Below are positions 34,256-45,300 of a DNA stretch of 64,000 nucleotides, in pieces. The position numbers and the translations under genes were made by a program. The notes under the pieces were generated by a model. It had not been told where the DNA came from, ran no database searches, and saw nothing but the letters and a program-made list of their open reading frames with translations. Origin of the DNA: UMGS1590 sp900552455 (GTDB lineage: Bacteria; Bacillota; Peptococcia; Peptococcales; Peptococcaceae); NCBI GenBank assembly GCA_963931105.1, contig OZ007004.1, positions 2,542,001-2,606,000 on the forward strand. The letters run 5' to 3'. Each line of letters opens with the position of its first letter. Within the stretch, counting starts at the first letter, position 1.

Positions 34256-35668
34256 TCATCGCTGGCCGTGGCCTTTTTCCTTTTCGGCATCCTTTTCCGC
34301 CTCCATATTTAGAATACGATCCACATTCGCCTTAGCCGTCAAAAGATCCCGCATTTCTTCGCGGGAGCGTCGGTATTCTCCATAGGCTTTTTTCTTTTCA
34401 TCCAACAGCTGGGCGTACTCCGCTTGCAGGCTTTTGACGGTGGGCAGCTTCTTGACGCCCAGATCATCAAAGGCGTTTTTGGCGGCCTGATGGAGCAGAA
34501 TATCCGCCTCATGTTCTTCACGAAATTTCTTCGAGTAACCTGCCTTCCGGTAAGCCACATAGGTCTCACGGGTCTTGGCGTAATTGACAATGTGAGTACG
34601 CAGGACAGCAATTTCTGCCATGCGCTTTTCTGCCGCCTTGATTTTGGCAGATAGCTCGTTGTGGCGTGCTGTTGCTGCCTCCGCTTTTTCCTCCAGCACA
34701 GCATAGTTCAGAAGGTTATGTTCGGTCAGAAAATTCATGGTCTGCGCCATCTGTTTCAGGTTGAACACCTTGGCCCAGCGGGCATATCCGGCACCTTTTC
34801 CGTCCTGGAGTTTTGCCTGAATGTCTACCAGCAGATTGACCTTCGGTGGGGCGGCTTGCACAGCGGATTTTTTCCGAGGCGTATGCTCTTTCTGACCGGA
34901 GAGAACCGCTAGCAGATCGTCCAGAGTGTAGCCTTCACCCAGGCTGTCCAGCCGGGCCACTTTGTCCCAGCCGGGCAGCTTTAGCCGGTAAGATTTTCCA
35001 CGCTTTGATACCTCGCATCCATCATCACGAAGCAGCAGAAACAACGCATCCAGGTCGGCGGGTTTCTGCGCCAGCGCCTGGTCGATAGCCATGCGTAGCT
35101 GCTCCCGGTGGGAGGGCTTCGCCTGATCGCCCAGCCACTTGTTGTAGCTTTTCCCGTGAGGTTTTGGATTTTCCACGATAGACAATCCATTCTCGATGCA
35201 GATGGTATCGCTCAGCCGCCGGACGGCCTTTGTGCTGCCCCAGAAGTTGCGGAACTTCCGATCATAGTCCAGAGTGACGGCACTCCATATTATATGATTG
35301 TGGACATGAGCCTTGTCGATGTGGGTACAGACCACAAAAGCGTGTTTGCCCTTGGTGAACCGCTTGGCAAATTCAACGCCCAGCCGGTTGGCTTCTTCCG
35401 GGGTGATCTCGCCCGGCATAAAAGATTGCCGCACATGATAGGCGATTACATCATCCTTACCCCGGACCCGGCCGGTGGCGGCGATGTACTGGCGTTTGGC
35501 CAGCAGAAACTCAGCGTCAGCGGTCCGACTGTCGCAGGCAAAGCCGGTAATGAACTTGCCGCCGTCTGTCTTTTGTGGATTTGCCACATAGTCAATGATG
35601 TCGCTGATGGCACGGCTTTCCGTGCGGCCTTTGCCGACGTGCAGCGGCATGATGCGGGTCGTAGCCAT
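34256..35668 (-). CDS. Relaxase / mobilization nuclease
   Basis: 470 residues from the ATG at 35668 (GGAGG nine bases upstream; 35674 is too close). Nicks the origin of transfer and stays covalently bound to the strand. N-terminal MobA/VirD2-like fold: candidate catalytic Tyr in SDIIDYVANPQKT (~residue 27) and the metal-binding HIDKAHVHNHIIW motif (~residue 130). After ~300 the protein is mostly coiled coil (ATARHNELSAKIKAAEKRM). A MobC-like partner is encoded at 37931-38275. The oriT is probably nearby but I could not identify a nic site. Fold and accessory gene fit the MOBP/MOBQ-like relaxases of Tn1549-type elements. Confidence 0.9.
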   Translation of the reverse strand: MATTRIMPLHVGKGRTESRAISDIIDYVANPQKTDGGKFITGFACDSRTADAEFLLAKRQYIAATGRVRGKDDVIAYHVRQSFMPGEITPEEANRLGVEFAKRFTKGKHAFVVCTHIDKAHVHNHIIWSAVTLDYDRKFRNFWGSTKAVRRLSDTICIENGLSIVENPKPHGKSYNKWLGDQAKPSHREQLRMAIDQALAQKPADLDALFLLLRDDGCEVSKRGKSYRLKLPGWDKVARLDSLGEGYTLDDLLAVLSGQKEHTPRKKSAVQAAPPKVNLLVDIQAKLQDGKGAGYARWAKVFNLKQMAQTMNFLTEHNLLNYAVLEEKAEAATARHNELSAKIKAAEKRMAEIAVLRTHIVNYAKTRETYVAYRKAGYSKKFREEHEADILLHQAAKNAFDDLGVKKLPTVKSLQAEYAQLLDEKKKAYGEYRRSREEMRDLLTAKANVDRILNMEAEKDAEKEKGHGQR

Positions 35669-35733
35669 GTTCATAAACCTCCCTTCAAAAAAAGACAGCC
35701 ATTTTCGGCTGTCTGTAAATTTGTGCTTGATTC

Positions 35734-36216
35734 TTATGTAGCCTTATTGGCTGGTACTTCCTGATAGAGCCAGAAGCAGAACTCTATCTTGCAAAGACCG
35801 GCGGATGATATATCCACACAGGCATCGTTTGCCGCTAAAAACAGATTAGAAAACACCTTATGGATTGCTCGGTTCCCTAATGAGGGAAGGACAAAGCACC
35901 CTGATTCCAGAATGATTTTCCCCAGGGAGTTTTCCTTTTCCTCCACGATAATATTGCAGCTGATAGATTCAGCTATCCACAGAGCTTGCTCCGTGATTTT
36001 ATGAAAGAGTTGTATCTGTTTCTCATCGGGGAGCCGTTTCCATTTGCTGGCGTATTCTTCTCCCTTCCGATAGATTTCCTGCAATTCTTTCCTAGTTTTT
36101 AACCTCTCGATTTCCCGTTCCGCTTCTGTACGGCTTTCTTCCTCCTGACGAACTTCCTTTTCAATCTCGTCCCACTGTGCTTTCGCCAGATCGTAAAACC
36201 TTTTTTCAATCCTCAT
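35734..36216 (-). CDS. Unknown element protein, coiled-coil start
   Basis: 160 residues from the ATG at 36216 (GGAGG nine bases upstream). Residues 1-60 are charged and helical (AKAQWDEIEKEVRQEEE, REIERLKTRKEL); the rest is mixed with several Cys (SISCNIIVEE, LESGCFVLPS). No membrane span or known domain. Divergent from the plus-strand HTH gene, with a palindromic operator over its probable promoter, so it is likely repressed by that HTH protein. Confidence 0.65.
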   Translation of the reverse strand: MRIEKRFYDLAKAQWDEIEKEVRQEEESRTEAEREIERLKTRKELQEIYRKGEEYASKWKRLPDEKQIQLFHKITEQALWIAESISCNIIVEEKENSLGKIILESGCFVLPSLGNRAIHKVFSNLFLAANDACVDISSAGLCKIEFCFWLYQEVPANKAT

Positions 36217-36310
36217 AGACATTTTCCTCCTGCTGCAGGCTATAAAAGCTGTCCAGCACTCGGTATGACAAGCGAGGGGGATAAGGAGCAGCTTTCCTGC
36301 GTACAATGAT

Positions 36311-36341
36311 ATTATACGTTATTGTGGATATATCCACAATA
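36311..36341 (-). promoter_or_regulatory. Promoter with 22-bp perfect palindrome as operator
   Basis: Minus-strand TTGTGG (36339-36334), 17-base spacer, TATAAT (36316-36311). The -35 box is inside a perfect palindrome at 36320-36341 whose half is TATTGTGGATA. It lies between the divergent genes at 36216 (-) and 36405 (+). Confidence 0.75.
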
Positions 36342-36404
36342 CTGATTTCAGGCCAGCCACCTTATAATTTACATAGAAAATCTGGTAAAAAGGTGGTGGA
36401 CTGT

Positions 36405-36599
36405 TTGATTGATTTCAGCCCGCTTTGGGAAACGATGAAGGAGCGGAATATCACGCAATATTATCTTCTGCAAAACGGGATCGACAATAAAACGCTTGAT
36501 TCGTTGAAGAAGAACAAAAACATTACATTGCTCACAATGGAGAAGTTGTGTGACATCATCGGATGCACACCGAACGATATTGTCCGTTTCAAAAAATAG
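36405..36599 (+). CDS. Small Cro/CI-type helix-turn-helix regulator
   Basis: 64 residues from a TTG at 36405 (GGTGG seven bases before). FSPLWETMKERNITQYYLLQNGIDNKTLDSLKKNKNIT is the short HTH fold, followed by TMEKLCDIIGCTPNDIVRF, the standard C-terminal helix of these ~65-residue regulators. It is the only plus-strand gene in the conjugation half and probably represses its divergent neighbour through the palindrome. The upstream in-frame extension to 36306 covers the operator and is unlikely to be translated. Confidence 0.85.
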   Translation: MIDFSPLWETMKERNITQYYLLQNGIDNKTLDSLKKNKNITLLTMEKLCDIIGCTPNDIVRFKK

Positions 36600-36630
36600 G
36601 CTGTCGAGGAAATTGAGGTCCTCGGCAGCC
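36599..36630 (+). terminator. Hairpin after the HTH gene
   Basis: GGCTGTCGAGGA/TCCTCGGCAGCC, 12-bp stem with one G-U-like mismatch starting at the stop codon, then GTTGTTGTCT. A weak T-tract makes it a moderate terminator. Confidence 0.6.
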
Positions 36631-36650
36631 GTTGTTGTCTCCAGAGAAAA

Positions 36651-36681
36651 ATAAGGACAGCCACAGCAGCGGTCCTTATTA
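36651..36681 (-). terminator. Hairpin at the end of the 36679-37107 gene
   Basis: AATAAGGAC (about 36652-36660) pairs with GTCCTTATT (about 36673-36681). The arm includes the stop codon; the T-tract is poor (TATTTTTCTC). Confidence 0.5.
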
Positions 36682-37107
36682 ATCTGGCTTTTCCGTATTG
36701 TGCCGTTCCTTCAGGCGTTCCACCTGTTTGGTATCCACAAAGTGCGTGGCGTACCGCCGCTCAATCTCCGGGTCACCGCTTTTGCTGAACCGAAGCGGAA
36801 TCACCGGCTTGTGTCCCTGCCCGTTTTTCTTTTTCACGCCCCATCGTTTGTAATAACAGAAAGATGGTTTCAATCCAGTCTTTTGGGCGTAAAGCCGCAT
36901 CTGGTGCATGATAAAAGAGAGCTTGCGCAGATTCACCGTACAGACCCGTTCCAGGTAGTCCACACGCCCGAAGCGCCAGTCCTCATATTTCTGCTTTGGC
37001 AGGACGCCGATCTCCATCATTACATCCACCGGAGCCGCATAGCCACGGCGTTGGCACTGGTGGTATATGGCGGAGTGTATCTTGCCGATCAGTTCCTTAT
37101 CATTCAT
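36679..37107 (-). CDS. Conserved-looking element protein of unknown function
   Basis: 142 residues, soluble and basic. Begins MNDKELIGKIHSAIYHQCQ, then a DVMMEIGVLPKQKYEDWRFG segment that resembles a small DNA-binding helix pair, and FIMHQMRLYAQKTGLKPS. Many Lys/Arg near the C-terminus. I recall similar unnamed proteins between mobC and the relaxase in Tn1549-like elements, but assign no function. Single gene with its own spacing on both sides. Confidence 0.7.
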   Translation of the reverse strand: MNDKELIGKIHSAIYHQCQRRGYAAPVDVMMEIGVLPKQKYEDWRFGRVDYLERVCTVNLRKLSFIMHQMRLYAQKTGLKPSFCYYKRWGVKKKNGQGHKPVIPLRFSKSGDPEIERRYATHFVDTKQVERLKERHNTEKPD

Positions 37108-37159
37108 TCTTATCTTTACCCCGCTTTCCTTACCATCATATCACGTCCTTGCTGAAAAA

Positions 37160-37471
37160 TCAGCCATAAATCAAATCTTGAATTGCAAACTTCAAATCCT
37201 GTACCTTTCCCAACAGCCAGATAGCTGCCAGAGGCAGTCCGTAGGGGCTGACCAGGAACGCCAGTACAAGCAGGATGATCCCGTTCTGCGGCGAGTAGGT
37301 AATCAGCACCGCCACGCCCAGCAAGCCCAGCACCATGCTGACAAGCCCCAGCACCAGACCGGAGACATAGACCAGCCCGGCGCAGAGCCAGACAAACAGG
37401 GTCAGCACCAGAATCACCGGCGCGACAGCAATCTTCAACAACAGCTTCAGTAAAAATAAAATTCCCTTCAT
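37160..37471 (-). CDS. Small hydrophobic membrane protein (CD1845-like)
   Basis: 103 residues almost wholly hydrophobic: LLLKIAVAPVILVLTLFVWL, VSGLVLGLVSMVLGLLGVAV, ILLVLAFLVSPYGLPLAAIWLL, three or four spans, then a short LKFAIQDLIYG tail. Proteins of this length and layout occur next to mobC in Tn1549/CTn-type elements. Overlaps the upstream gene by 4 nt. Role unknown. Confidence 0.78.
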   Translation of the reverse strand: MKGILFLLKLLLKIAVAPVILVLTLFVWLCAGLVYVSGLVLGLVSMVLGLLGVAVLITYSPQNGIILLVLAFLVSPYGLPLAAIWLLGKVQDLKFAIQDLIYG

Positions 37472-37776
37472 TTCGGCTCCCCCTTTCGGTATTGGGCCAG
37501 ATAGCTCTGGCGCAGCTGCTCCAATACAGTCTCATCGTCATGGTTCGGATCGCGGCGGCCGCCGGTGAGCTGTATTTCATCAAAGCCAAGACAATCTTCC
37601 AGTAGCAGATCAAACAGTTCCTCCGGCGTCCGGCAAAGGACGCCATCTACGCAGTAGGGCGAATCCCCGTTCCATGTCACCCGGAGATAGCCCCGCCTGC
37701 ATTGCAACACTTCTTCCTCCAGGTCACGGTCCAGGTAATCCCGGAAGATCTCTAACACCTTCTCAAAGGTCTGCAT
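37468..37776 (-). CDS. Small acidic element protein
   Basis: 102 residues, acidic, soluble: FEKVLEIFRDYLDRDLEEEV, RRGYLRVTWNGDSPYCVDG, CRTPEELFDLLLEDCLG. Overlaps the membrane-protein gene by 4 nt (ATGA), so the two are coupled. No recognised domain; conserved position in this element family is recalled but not tested. Confidence 0.72.
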   Translation of the reverse strand: MQTFEKVLEIFRDYLDRDLEEEVLQCRRGYLRVTWNGDSPYCVDGVLCRTPEELFDLLLEDCLGFDEIQLTGGRRDPNHDDETVLEQLRQSYLAQYRKGEPK

Positions 37777-37930
37777 GGATTTCTCACTCCTTTACGGCAG
37801 TCTCTTTTCTGGAATCTATTATCATGCAAGCGAACACAAATCGCAAGGATACGGGCAAAAAGAAAAAGCGGAGGGAGGCGCGGCGAAAAGAACGCCGTTC
37901 CTCCCTCCGCAGATGGGGCGTATGTCCCAG

Positions 37931-38275
37931 TCATGAGAGCTTTGCAAGCCGGGTCAGTATCTCCCTTACCCCCGCCCAGAGCTGTTCCTGCCGCTGGGAT
38001 ATATCCTCCAAATCAGCGTCATAAATGCGCCCGGTCTCATGCACACGGCGGGTCAGCTGGTTCAAGTTGTTGCTGGAATAGCGCATCAGGGACACCAACT
38101 CCTTTAACTCCGGCAGTTCCAGGCGTACCACATACCCGTCCAGCGCCATCTTGCGCAGATAGGCTTCCCGGTTGGATGTGCCAAGCTGGGCCATTTTCTG
38201 CTCGATCATCTCCAGCTCCTGGGGCGACACCCGGAAATTCACCTGCACCTCCCGCTTGCGGTTGGGGGCGCTCAT
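37931..38275 (-). CDS. mobC: Relaxosome accessory protein MobC
   Basis: 114 residues. Ribbon-helix-helix-like start (KREVQVNFRVSPQELEMIEQKMAQLGTS) and the MobC C-terminal helix (LMRYSSNNLNQLTRRVHETG), both typical of the family that binds oriT and assists the relaxase. Begins within the last bases of the upstream gene (4-nt overlap). The relaxase gene lies 2.3 kb downstream in the same orientation. Confidence 0.9.
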   Translation of the reverse strand: MSAPNRKREVQVNFRVSPQELEMIEQKMAQLGTSNREAYLRKMALDGYVVRLELPELKELVSLMRYSSNNLNQLTRRVHETGRIYDADLEDISQRQEQLWAGVREILTRLAKLS

Positions 38276-39351
38276 CGCTCCGGCTCCTTCTTTTTGCGAG
38301 TGGGCGCTTTCTTCTCAGCATTTTTTCCGGCAGGGCGCGGCTCCTGCTTCAGCTGGCGGCGGACGGAGAGGCGGTGCTGGCGCAGCTCCTTACTGCGGTC
38401 CTCGTCTTTGGGAATCAGGACAAAATGCCCCTTGCGGTCGTTCAGGCCGGAGAAGGCCATCGAGCGGAACGGCAGCGCAGCCATGACCTGATCCATGTCT
38501 TTGGAGTTGGCCCGCCGCATGAAGTCCTCGGAAAACTGCGCCATGTAGTGGGTTCCGTTGGGGCTATTGGGCACATCCTGCGCCTGAAGCTCCCGCAGCA
38601 GCCGTCCCGCCTCTGCCTGGATGTCCTCCTGCGTCAGCGGCTGGGTCAGCAGATATTCCCGCTTCGCCAGGGTCAGGAACAGATCGGTCAAGCCGGGGTG
38701 GCTGTCCACCACAAACTCCTGGTTCCGCTCCCCGCCGAAAGAATCCGGGTTGGGCGGCACCTCAACAGTCCCGGCCCATGCCTTGTTGGCCCGGCTGAAG
38801 CGCCCGTCCCATTCCTTCTGCTGGACCGTGTTGGCCAGCACATAGAGCATTCGGTCATAGCCAAACTGCTCCGTCACCTGGCTAACAGCGGCTCCATCCA
38901 GCCGGTGGTCCCGGTAGTTTTCTGAAATGGCCGCCTCAATGGCCTCCTTGCAGGCAATGTTGGCCCGCTGGGAGGTTCGATACTGGTCCAGCTCTCCATG
39001 CTCACGGGCGTAAGCGGCGGAGTGCCGGTAGACGGGCAGTTCCCGCTGGGCATCCAGGGCGGCATCAGCACGGCTCTCGATGCTGTCCCGGACTATATCC
39101 ATGTATCCGGTCTCGCGCTTTTCAAATTCCCGGTAGGCATCGGCCAGCGGGGACGGCGACGCCAGCAGCGCCTTTGCCTGTGCGTCCGGCAGCTCCAATT
39201 CCTCCATCGCCATCAAAATATCTTCCCGAATGGTGTACTCATAGGTATGACGCAAGATTTCCTCCGGGGGCTGGCTTTTCAGCCAGTCCCGGTATTTGTC
39301 CTGCTCGGCGGCCATCTTCTCATAAAGGGCCGTATTCATATCTTTGTTCAT
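38272..39351 (-). CDS. DUF3849-like conjugative element protein
   Basis: 359 residues from the ATG at 39351 (AGGAGG nine bases upstream; stop of the preceding giant gene two bases before). Helical N-terminal region (YEKMAAEQDKYRDWLKSQPPEEI, YEYTIREDILMAMEELEL) and a repeat-like block (YREFEKRETGYMDIVRDSI), matching the DUF3848/DUF3849 type found in Tn1549-family elements. Basic Lys/Arg tail. No catalytic motif visible; probably a DNA-processing accessory. Confidence 0.75.
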   Translation of the reverse strand: MNKDMNTALYEKMAAEQDKYRDWLKSQPPEEILRHTYEYTIREDILMAMEELELPDAQAKALLASPSPLADAYREFEKRETGYMDIVRDSIESRADAALDAQRELPVYRHSAAYAREHGELDQYRTSQRANIACKEAIEAAISENYRDHRLDGAAVSQVTEQFGYDRMLYVLANTVQQKEWDGRFSRANKAWAGTVEVPPNPDSFGGERNQEFVVDSHPGLTDLFLTLAKREYLLTQPLTQEDIQAEAGRLLRELQAQDVPNSPNGTHYMAQFSEDFMRRANSKDMDQVMAALPFRSMAFSGLNDRKGHFVLIPKDEDRSKELRQHRLSVRRQLKQEPRPAGKNAEKKAPTRKKKEPER

Positions 39352-39352
39352 A

Positions 39353-42300
39353 TCATCTCGCCTCCTGTTCGTGGTGTTTGGGTTTCTTATCCGGATTCCG
39401 GGGCGGCACCGGGCGGCGCAGCCCATCCAGCACGGAGGGCCGCGCACTCTTTGCCATTACAGTTGTCTGGGGCGGCCTGCCCCTGCCGTCGATGTTCAGT
39501 TCAGCGTCCAGCTCAAGCAACCGAGCGGATTTGTCCCGCAGTTCCTGCTCCTGGGGGAAGGTCTTGCCTACTTCGGCCTTGGCGGCTGTCTGCTGCTGAT
39601 AGAGGTTATCCAGCTGGTTCTTCATCGCCTCCAGCCGCTGGGGCATCTGCGCCAGGGCGTTGTCGATGCGGGTCAGGTTGCCCCGTGGGTCAGCCCCCAG
39701 CGTTACACGGTGGGTCATCTGACCTTTCAGCAGGAGCGTATACTCCTTCTGAAAAGCGTCAAATGTCACCGACATAGCAAAGCCCCGGTAGCTGCCGATC
39801 TGTACCGGCTCGGAGTTTTTGACCTCCTTGCAGGCATCCAGCAGGGCGGCACCGGCGTTCTCCTTGTCGGTGAGGGTATCGCCCCGGACCTCTATGCCCG
39901 CGAAGCCGTCCTCCGGGTGAGAGTGTTCTGCCAGTGTGGCCATGTCGGCCTCCAGCCCTGCAATAAAGCCTTTGTTCTTTTCAATTTCTTCCGGGAAGTA
40001 TTTCAGCAGCTGGTCCTCCAGGCGGTACTGCTTGCTCTGGTGGTCGGCCTTCATGAGCTTCAGACGGGATACCTCCACATCCAGGTCCATACGCTCCTTG
40101 ATGCGCGGGTCCCCAGCACACAGGGCCTTGATCTCCGCAAAGGAAAGCGCCGTTTCATCTACATCGTCACAGGAGCGCACTGGGCTTTTGGAAGTCATAA
40201 TCTGGCTGATGAATTTCTGCTTGTTCTCCACGGTCTGCCAGAGGTAGGCATCAAAGGTCCCTTCCGTGACGTAGCGGTACACATGGACCAGCGGGTTCTG
40301 GTTGCCCTGGCGCTCAATTCTGCCTTTCCGCTGGGCCAGGTCGCCGGGCCGCCAGGGGCAGTCCAGGTCATGCAGCGCCACAAGCCGGTCCTGCACGTTG
40401 GTCCCGGCTCCCATCTTTTGTGTACTGCCGAGCAAAACGCGCACCTGACCGGTACGGACTTTGGCGAACAGCTCTTTTTTCCGCACCTCGGTGTTGGCCT
40501 CATGAATGAATGCGATCTGCTCGGCGGGCATCCCCTGGGCAATGAGTTTCTGCCGAATGTCCTCATAGACGGTGAAGGCCGGTTCCGGTTTGTCCAGCGG
40601 CACTGCCTGCTCCAGCGCATGAAGCGTGGGATTGTCCAGCGCCTTGGCTGCCTTTTTTGCAGGCCGCGCCTGGGGCGTGGAAATGTCGCAGAATACCAGC
40701 TGGGTCAGCTTGTCAGCCTCCCCGTCCCGCCAGATCTGCAGGATGTTCTCCACACACTGGTTGACCTTTGTGCCGGGTTCGTCCGGTAAAAGAGGGCTGA
40801 TGATCCGCTGGTCCAGACCCAGCTTGCGTCCATCCGATGTGATTTTGAGCATATTGTCAACCGAAGGATCCACGCTGCCTGCGTGTACTTTAGAAGCCCG
40901 TTCGGATAGCGCCTGGACCATTTCCTGCTGATGCTCGGTAGGCTGGGCCACGACATTGTGGTATTCCACCTCTGGCGTGGGCAGGTGCAGCTGGTCGGCG
41001 GTCTTGATGTCCGCGATCTCCTTGAACAGATTCATCAGTTCCGGCAGATTGAAAAACTTGGAGAAGCGGGTCCGCGCCCGGTAGCCCGTCCCTTCCGGGG
41101 CAAGCTCCAAAGCGGTCACTGTCTCCCCGAAGCGGCTGGCCCAGCAGTCAAAGTGCGTCATGCCCAGTTCTTGCAGCCGGTCATATTGGAGATACCGCTG
41201 CATGGTGTAAAGCTCCGTCATAGAGTTGGAAACCGGCGTGCCGGTGGCAAAGATGACACCCCGGCTGCCGGTGATCTCATCCATGTAGCGGCATTTGGCG
41301 AACATATCGCTGGATTTCTGCGCGTCAGTGGTGGAGAGGCCCGCCACATTGCGCATTTTTGTGTACAGAAACAGATTTTTATAATTGTGCGCTTCATCGA
41401 CAAAGAGCCGATCTACGCCCAGTTGCTCAAAAGTTACTACATCATCTTTGCGGCCCTCAGCTTGCAGCTTTTCCAGCCGAGCCTCCAGGGATTTTCGGGT
41501 TCGTTCCAGCTGCTTGACGGTAAACCGTTCTCCGCCGCTGGATTCCACCTCGGCAATACCGTCAGTGATTTCCTGAATCTGCTCCCGCAGAAGCCGCTCC
41601 TGGCGCTCCCGGCTGATGGGGATGCGCTCAAATTGCGAGTGTCCCATGATGATAGCATCGTAGTCTCCGGTGGCGATCCGGGCGCAGAACTTCTTGCGCC
41701 GGTGGGTCTCGAAGTCCTTTTTGGTTGTCACCAGGATATTGGCAGACGGATAGAGCCGCAGGAACTCCGACGCCCATTGCTCCGTCAGGTGATTGGGGAC
41801 GACGAACAGGGACTTCTGACACAATCCCAGCCGCTTGGATTCCATCGCAGCGGCGACCATTTCAAAAGTTTTTCCCGCGCCCACCTCGTGGGCCAGCAGG
41901 GTATTGCCGCCATAAAGGATATGGGCAATGGCTCCCAGCTGATGCTCCCGCAAGGTTATGGAGGGGTTCATGCCGCCGAAAGTGATGTGACTGCCATCAT
42001 ACTCGCGGGGACGGGTAGAGTTCATTTCCTCGTTGTACTGGCGCACCAGCGCCTGGCGGCGCTCCGGGTCTTTCCAAATCCAGTCCTTAAATGCTTCCCG
42101 GATGGCCTGCTGCTTTTGTGCGGCCAGGGTGGTCGCTTTGGCGTTCAGAACGCGCCGCTCTTTGCCGTCCGGGTCCTCCACGGTGTCATAGATACGCACA
42201 TCCCGCAGGTTCAGGCTGTCCTCCAGAATGCGATAGGCATTGGCCCGGTCCGTTCCGTAGGTGGTATAGGCCGCCACGTCGTTGTAGGAAACAGCGTTCT

Positions 42301-45300
42301 TGCCGGAGATCTGCCACTCGGCGGTGAAGGGAGAGTAGTGGACCTCAATGCTGCGCTGGAGATAAAAGGGCGTGTCGAAGGTCTCATACATAAACTGCTG
42401 GATGTACTCTTTGTCAATCCAGGTAGCGCCCAGACGCACCTCAATTTCAGAAGCGTCCAGGTCTTTGGGCTGGGCCGCCTGCAAAGCCTCCACGTTGATG
42501 GCAAAGGAGGGGTCCTGCTCCGCCGCCCGCTGGGCCTGGCGCAGCTTCCGGCGCACGTTGCCGGAGAGGTACTCGTCGGCGGTGACATAGTGGGGCCGCC
42601 CGTCCGGCTCGGCCTGGCCGGGGACATGGAAGATCACGCCCCGCAGCTCGGCAGCCAATTCCTCGCCGGGTTTACCGGTCAGCTGCTCCATGTAAGCCAT
42701 ATCCACACGTGCCTTTTCCGAGATGGAGACCGCCAGAGCTTCCGCAGCGGTGTCCACGGTGGTAACGGCTTCATGGGGTTTGATGGTCCGTTTTGTGAAC
42801 ATATCCGCCTTTCGTTCCAGCTTGCCGTCCTCGTCCAGCACCTCCAGGGCGCAGAGCAGGTAGTAGCTGGAATCATCGGCAAAAGCCAGCCGGTTGCCCC
42901 GGTCATTGATAAGGCCATATTTTTCAGAAAAGCTGTCATAGAGCTGGTTCAGCACCGTCATCTGCGCCTGAATGTCGGCATCGGATGCACCGGCGTCCAT
43001 TTCCAGGTCGATGAGCCGCTGCACACAGTCCCGCAGCTCCACTAGCCCCTTGACGCGGGCTTCAGCGGTGGCGTTCAGGTCAGGGCGCACCATGCGGCTG
43101 TTTTCCCGGAAGTACACCGTGCCGTCCACCACTGTGAAGGAGTAGTTTTTCACGTTAGGGTCAGCGGGAATGGAAGTGTCGATGTCCTCGCCCTCGCTCA
43201 GTTCCGGCAGTTCAGCCTCCTGGTAGGTCCCTCGGATGTATTTCACGGCATCGTGGAGCTGATCGGAAAGCAACAGTCCGTCAATGGGAGCCACCGTGTA
43301 GTCCTGCCTGCCATACTGAGTACTTTCAGCAGTGGGCCGCCCCAGCACCATCTCCGGGTGATTCAGAAAATATTGGTTGACCGTGAATCCGTCCTCAGTC
43401 TGCCCGGTCTGGGTCCAGTCCGGCGCAATGTCGATGGGCCGGTCCCGCTTTTGCAGGAAGAGGATGTCGGAGACCACTTCGGTTCCGGCATTGGCCTTGA
43501 AGGCATTGTTGGGCAGCCGGATGGCCCCCAGCAACTCGGCCCGCTGGGCCAGATACCGGCGCACGGTGGAATCCTTGGCATCCATTGTGTAGCGGGAGGT
43601 TACAAAAGCCACCACGCCGCCGGGGCGCACCTGATCCAGCGCCTTGGCAAAGAAATAATTGTGGATGTTGAAGCCCAGCTTATTGTAGGCACGGTCGTTT
43701 ACCTGGTATTGTCCGAAGGGGACGTTGCCCACGGCCAAGTCATAGAAGTCCCGCCGGTCGGTGGTCTCAAACCCCGCCACCGTGATGTCGGCCTTGGGGT
43801 AAAGCTGTCGGGCGATGCGACCAGAAATACTGTCCAGTTCCACGCCATACAGCCTGCTTTCTGCCATGCTTTCCGGGAGCATCCCGAAGAAGTTGCCCAC
43901 ACCCATAGACGGCTCCAAAATATTGCCGCCTTGGAAGCCCATGCGTTCCACGGCCTCATAGATGGCGCGGATCACGGTGGGGCTGGTGTAGTGGGCGTTC
44001 AGGGTGGAGGCCCTGGCCGCAGCGTATTCCTCCGGGGTCAGCAGCTCCTTCAGTTCGGAATACTCCGCACTCCATGCAGGTTTATCCGTGTCAAAGACGT
44101 CCGCCAGACCGCCCCAGCCCACATACTGCGAGAGTAAATGCTGTTCTTCCGGGGTAGCATAGCGGTTCTCCTGTTCGATCTGCTTCAGCGTGGCAATCGC
44201 CTTGATGTTGCGCCAGAACTTTTCCTTCGGTCCGCCGGTCCCCAGATCATCGTTCAGGATGCGGAAGTTTTCAGGCGGATGCGGCTGTGGCGGCATGGGT
44301 TCCGGCTCGTCTATGTGCAGCCGTTCCACCACCACATCATAGGGCAGGCCGTTCTTGTCGCCGGGATAAACCGTTACCGGCTCGGAGATGATCTCCGGCG
44401 CAGGAGTTTCTCTTATGTCCGGCGTAAACAGTCCGGCGTTGCGCTCATCCTGGCGGAGCCAGGTTTCAAACTGTTCCCGGCCGACCACATCGTAGCTCCA
44501 GGCATAAGGCCCGGTGTAAATGCGGACAGAGTTATCCTCAATGGCATCAATCGTGCCGGTGATAGGGTGGTCAGGCGCGGGGAGCGTCACCTGGTCGCCC
44601 ACCTGGTAGGACGGGGTTCCTTCCAAGAGAGGGGTGTGCCGGTCCGCGAAGCCTTCCGGGTCCTGAAAGAAGCCGTCCAGCTCCTGCACATACAGTCCCC
44701 GAAGAAGCGGTGTGAGTTCACCCCAGCGATATGCCAGAGTTGCAAGTTTTCGTTCCTCTTGGTCCAGAACCTCAATCTCAATGCTGGTAGTGAAAGTGCG
44801 GTAGTCCGCTATATCGCCGGTTGCAAGGTCCATCGTCTCCACACGCCCGGAATACAGTTCGGAAAGGCGCTGGGCGATTCTGGTGTTGCCCTCGCCATCC
44901 CGCAGCCAGCGGGAAATATACTCTTTGTCCTGCCAGGTAAACAGGCCGGAGGTCAGCACTTCCCGCAGGTCCTGGTCTACCTTTTCCGGGTCAGCGGAAA
45001 GGAACTCGGTAATGGAGCCGTTCCGCAGGTCATTTTTCAAAAGCTGCTCGAACCGTTCCCGGCTCTCAGCCCGGAAGATGGGGTAAGCCATGCCGGAAGG
45101 AAGGAGCTGCACCGTATCCTCCCGCAGCTCCGTGATCTGGTATTCCTGATTGTCCAGATAGACCGTATCGCCCTCATGGTAGACCGGCGCTGTGGGATCG
45201 TAGACCTTTTCTTCCGGGATAGCCTGCTGGATGGCCTCGTATTCCTCATCGGAAACGGTAATGTCGATCTCATGGGTTGGCTCTCCGTTCCCGATGGTGA

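Noticed and set aside
36651..36681. Considered as an oriT hairpin near the relaxase operon
   Set aside because: It overlaps a stop codon and is better explained as a weak terminator; no nic-like sequence recognised.
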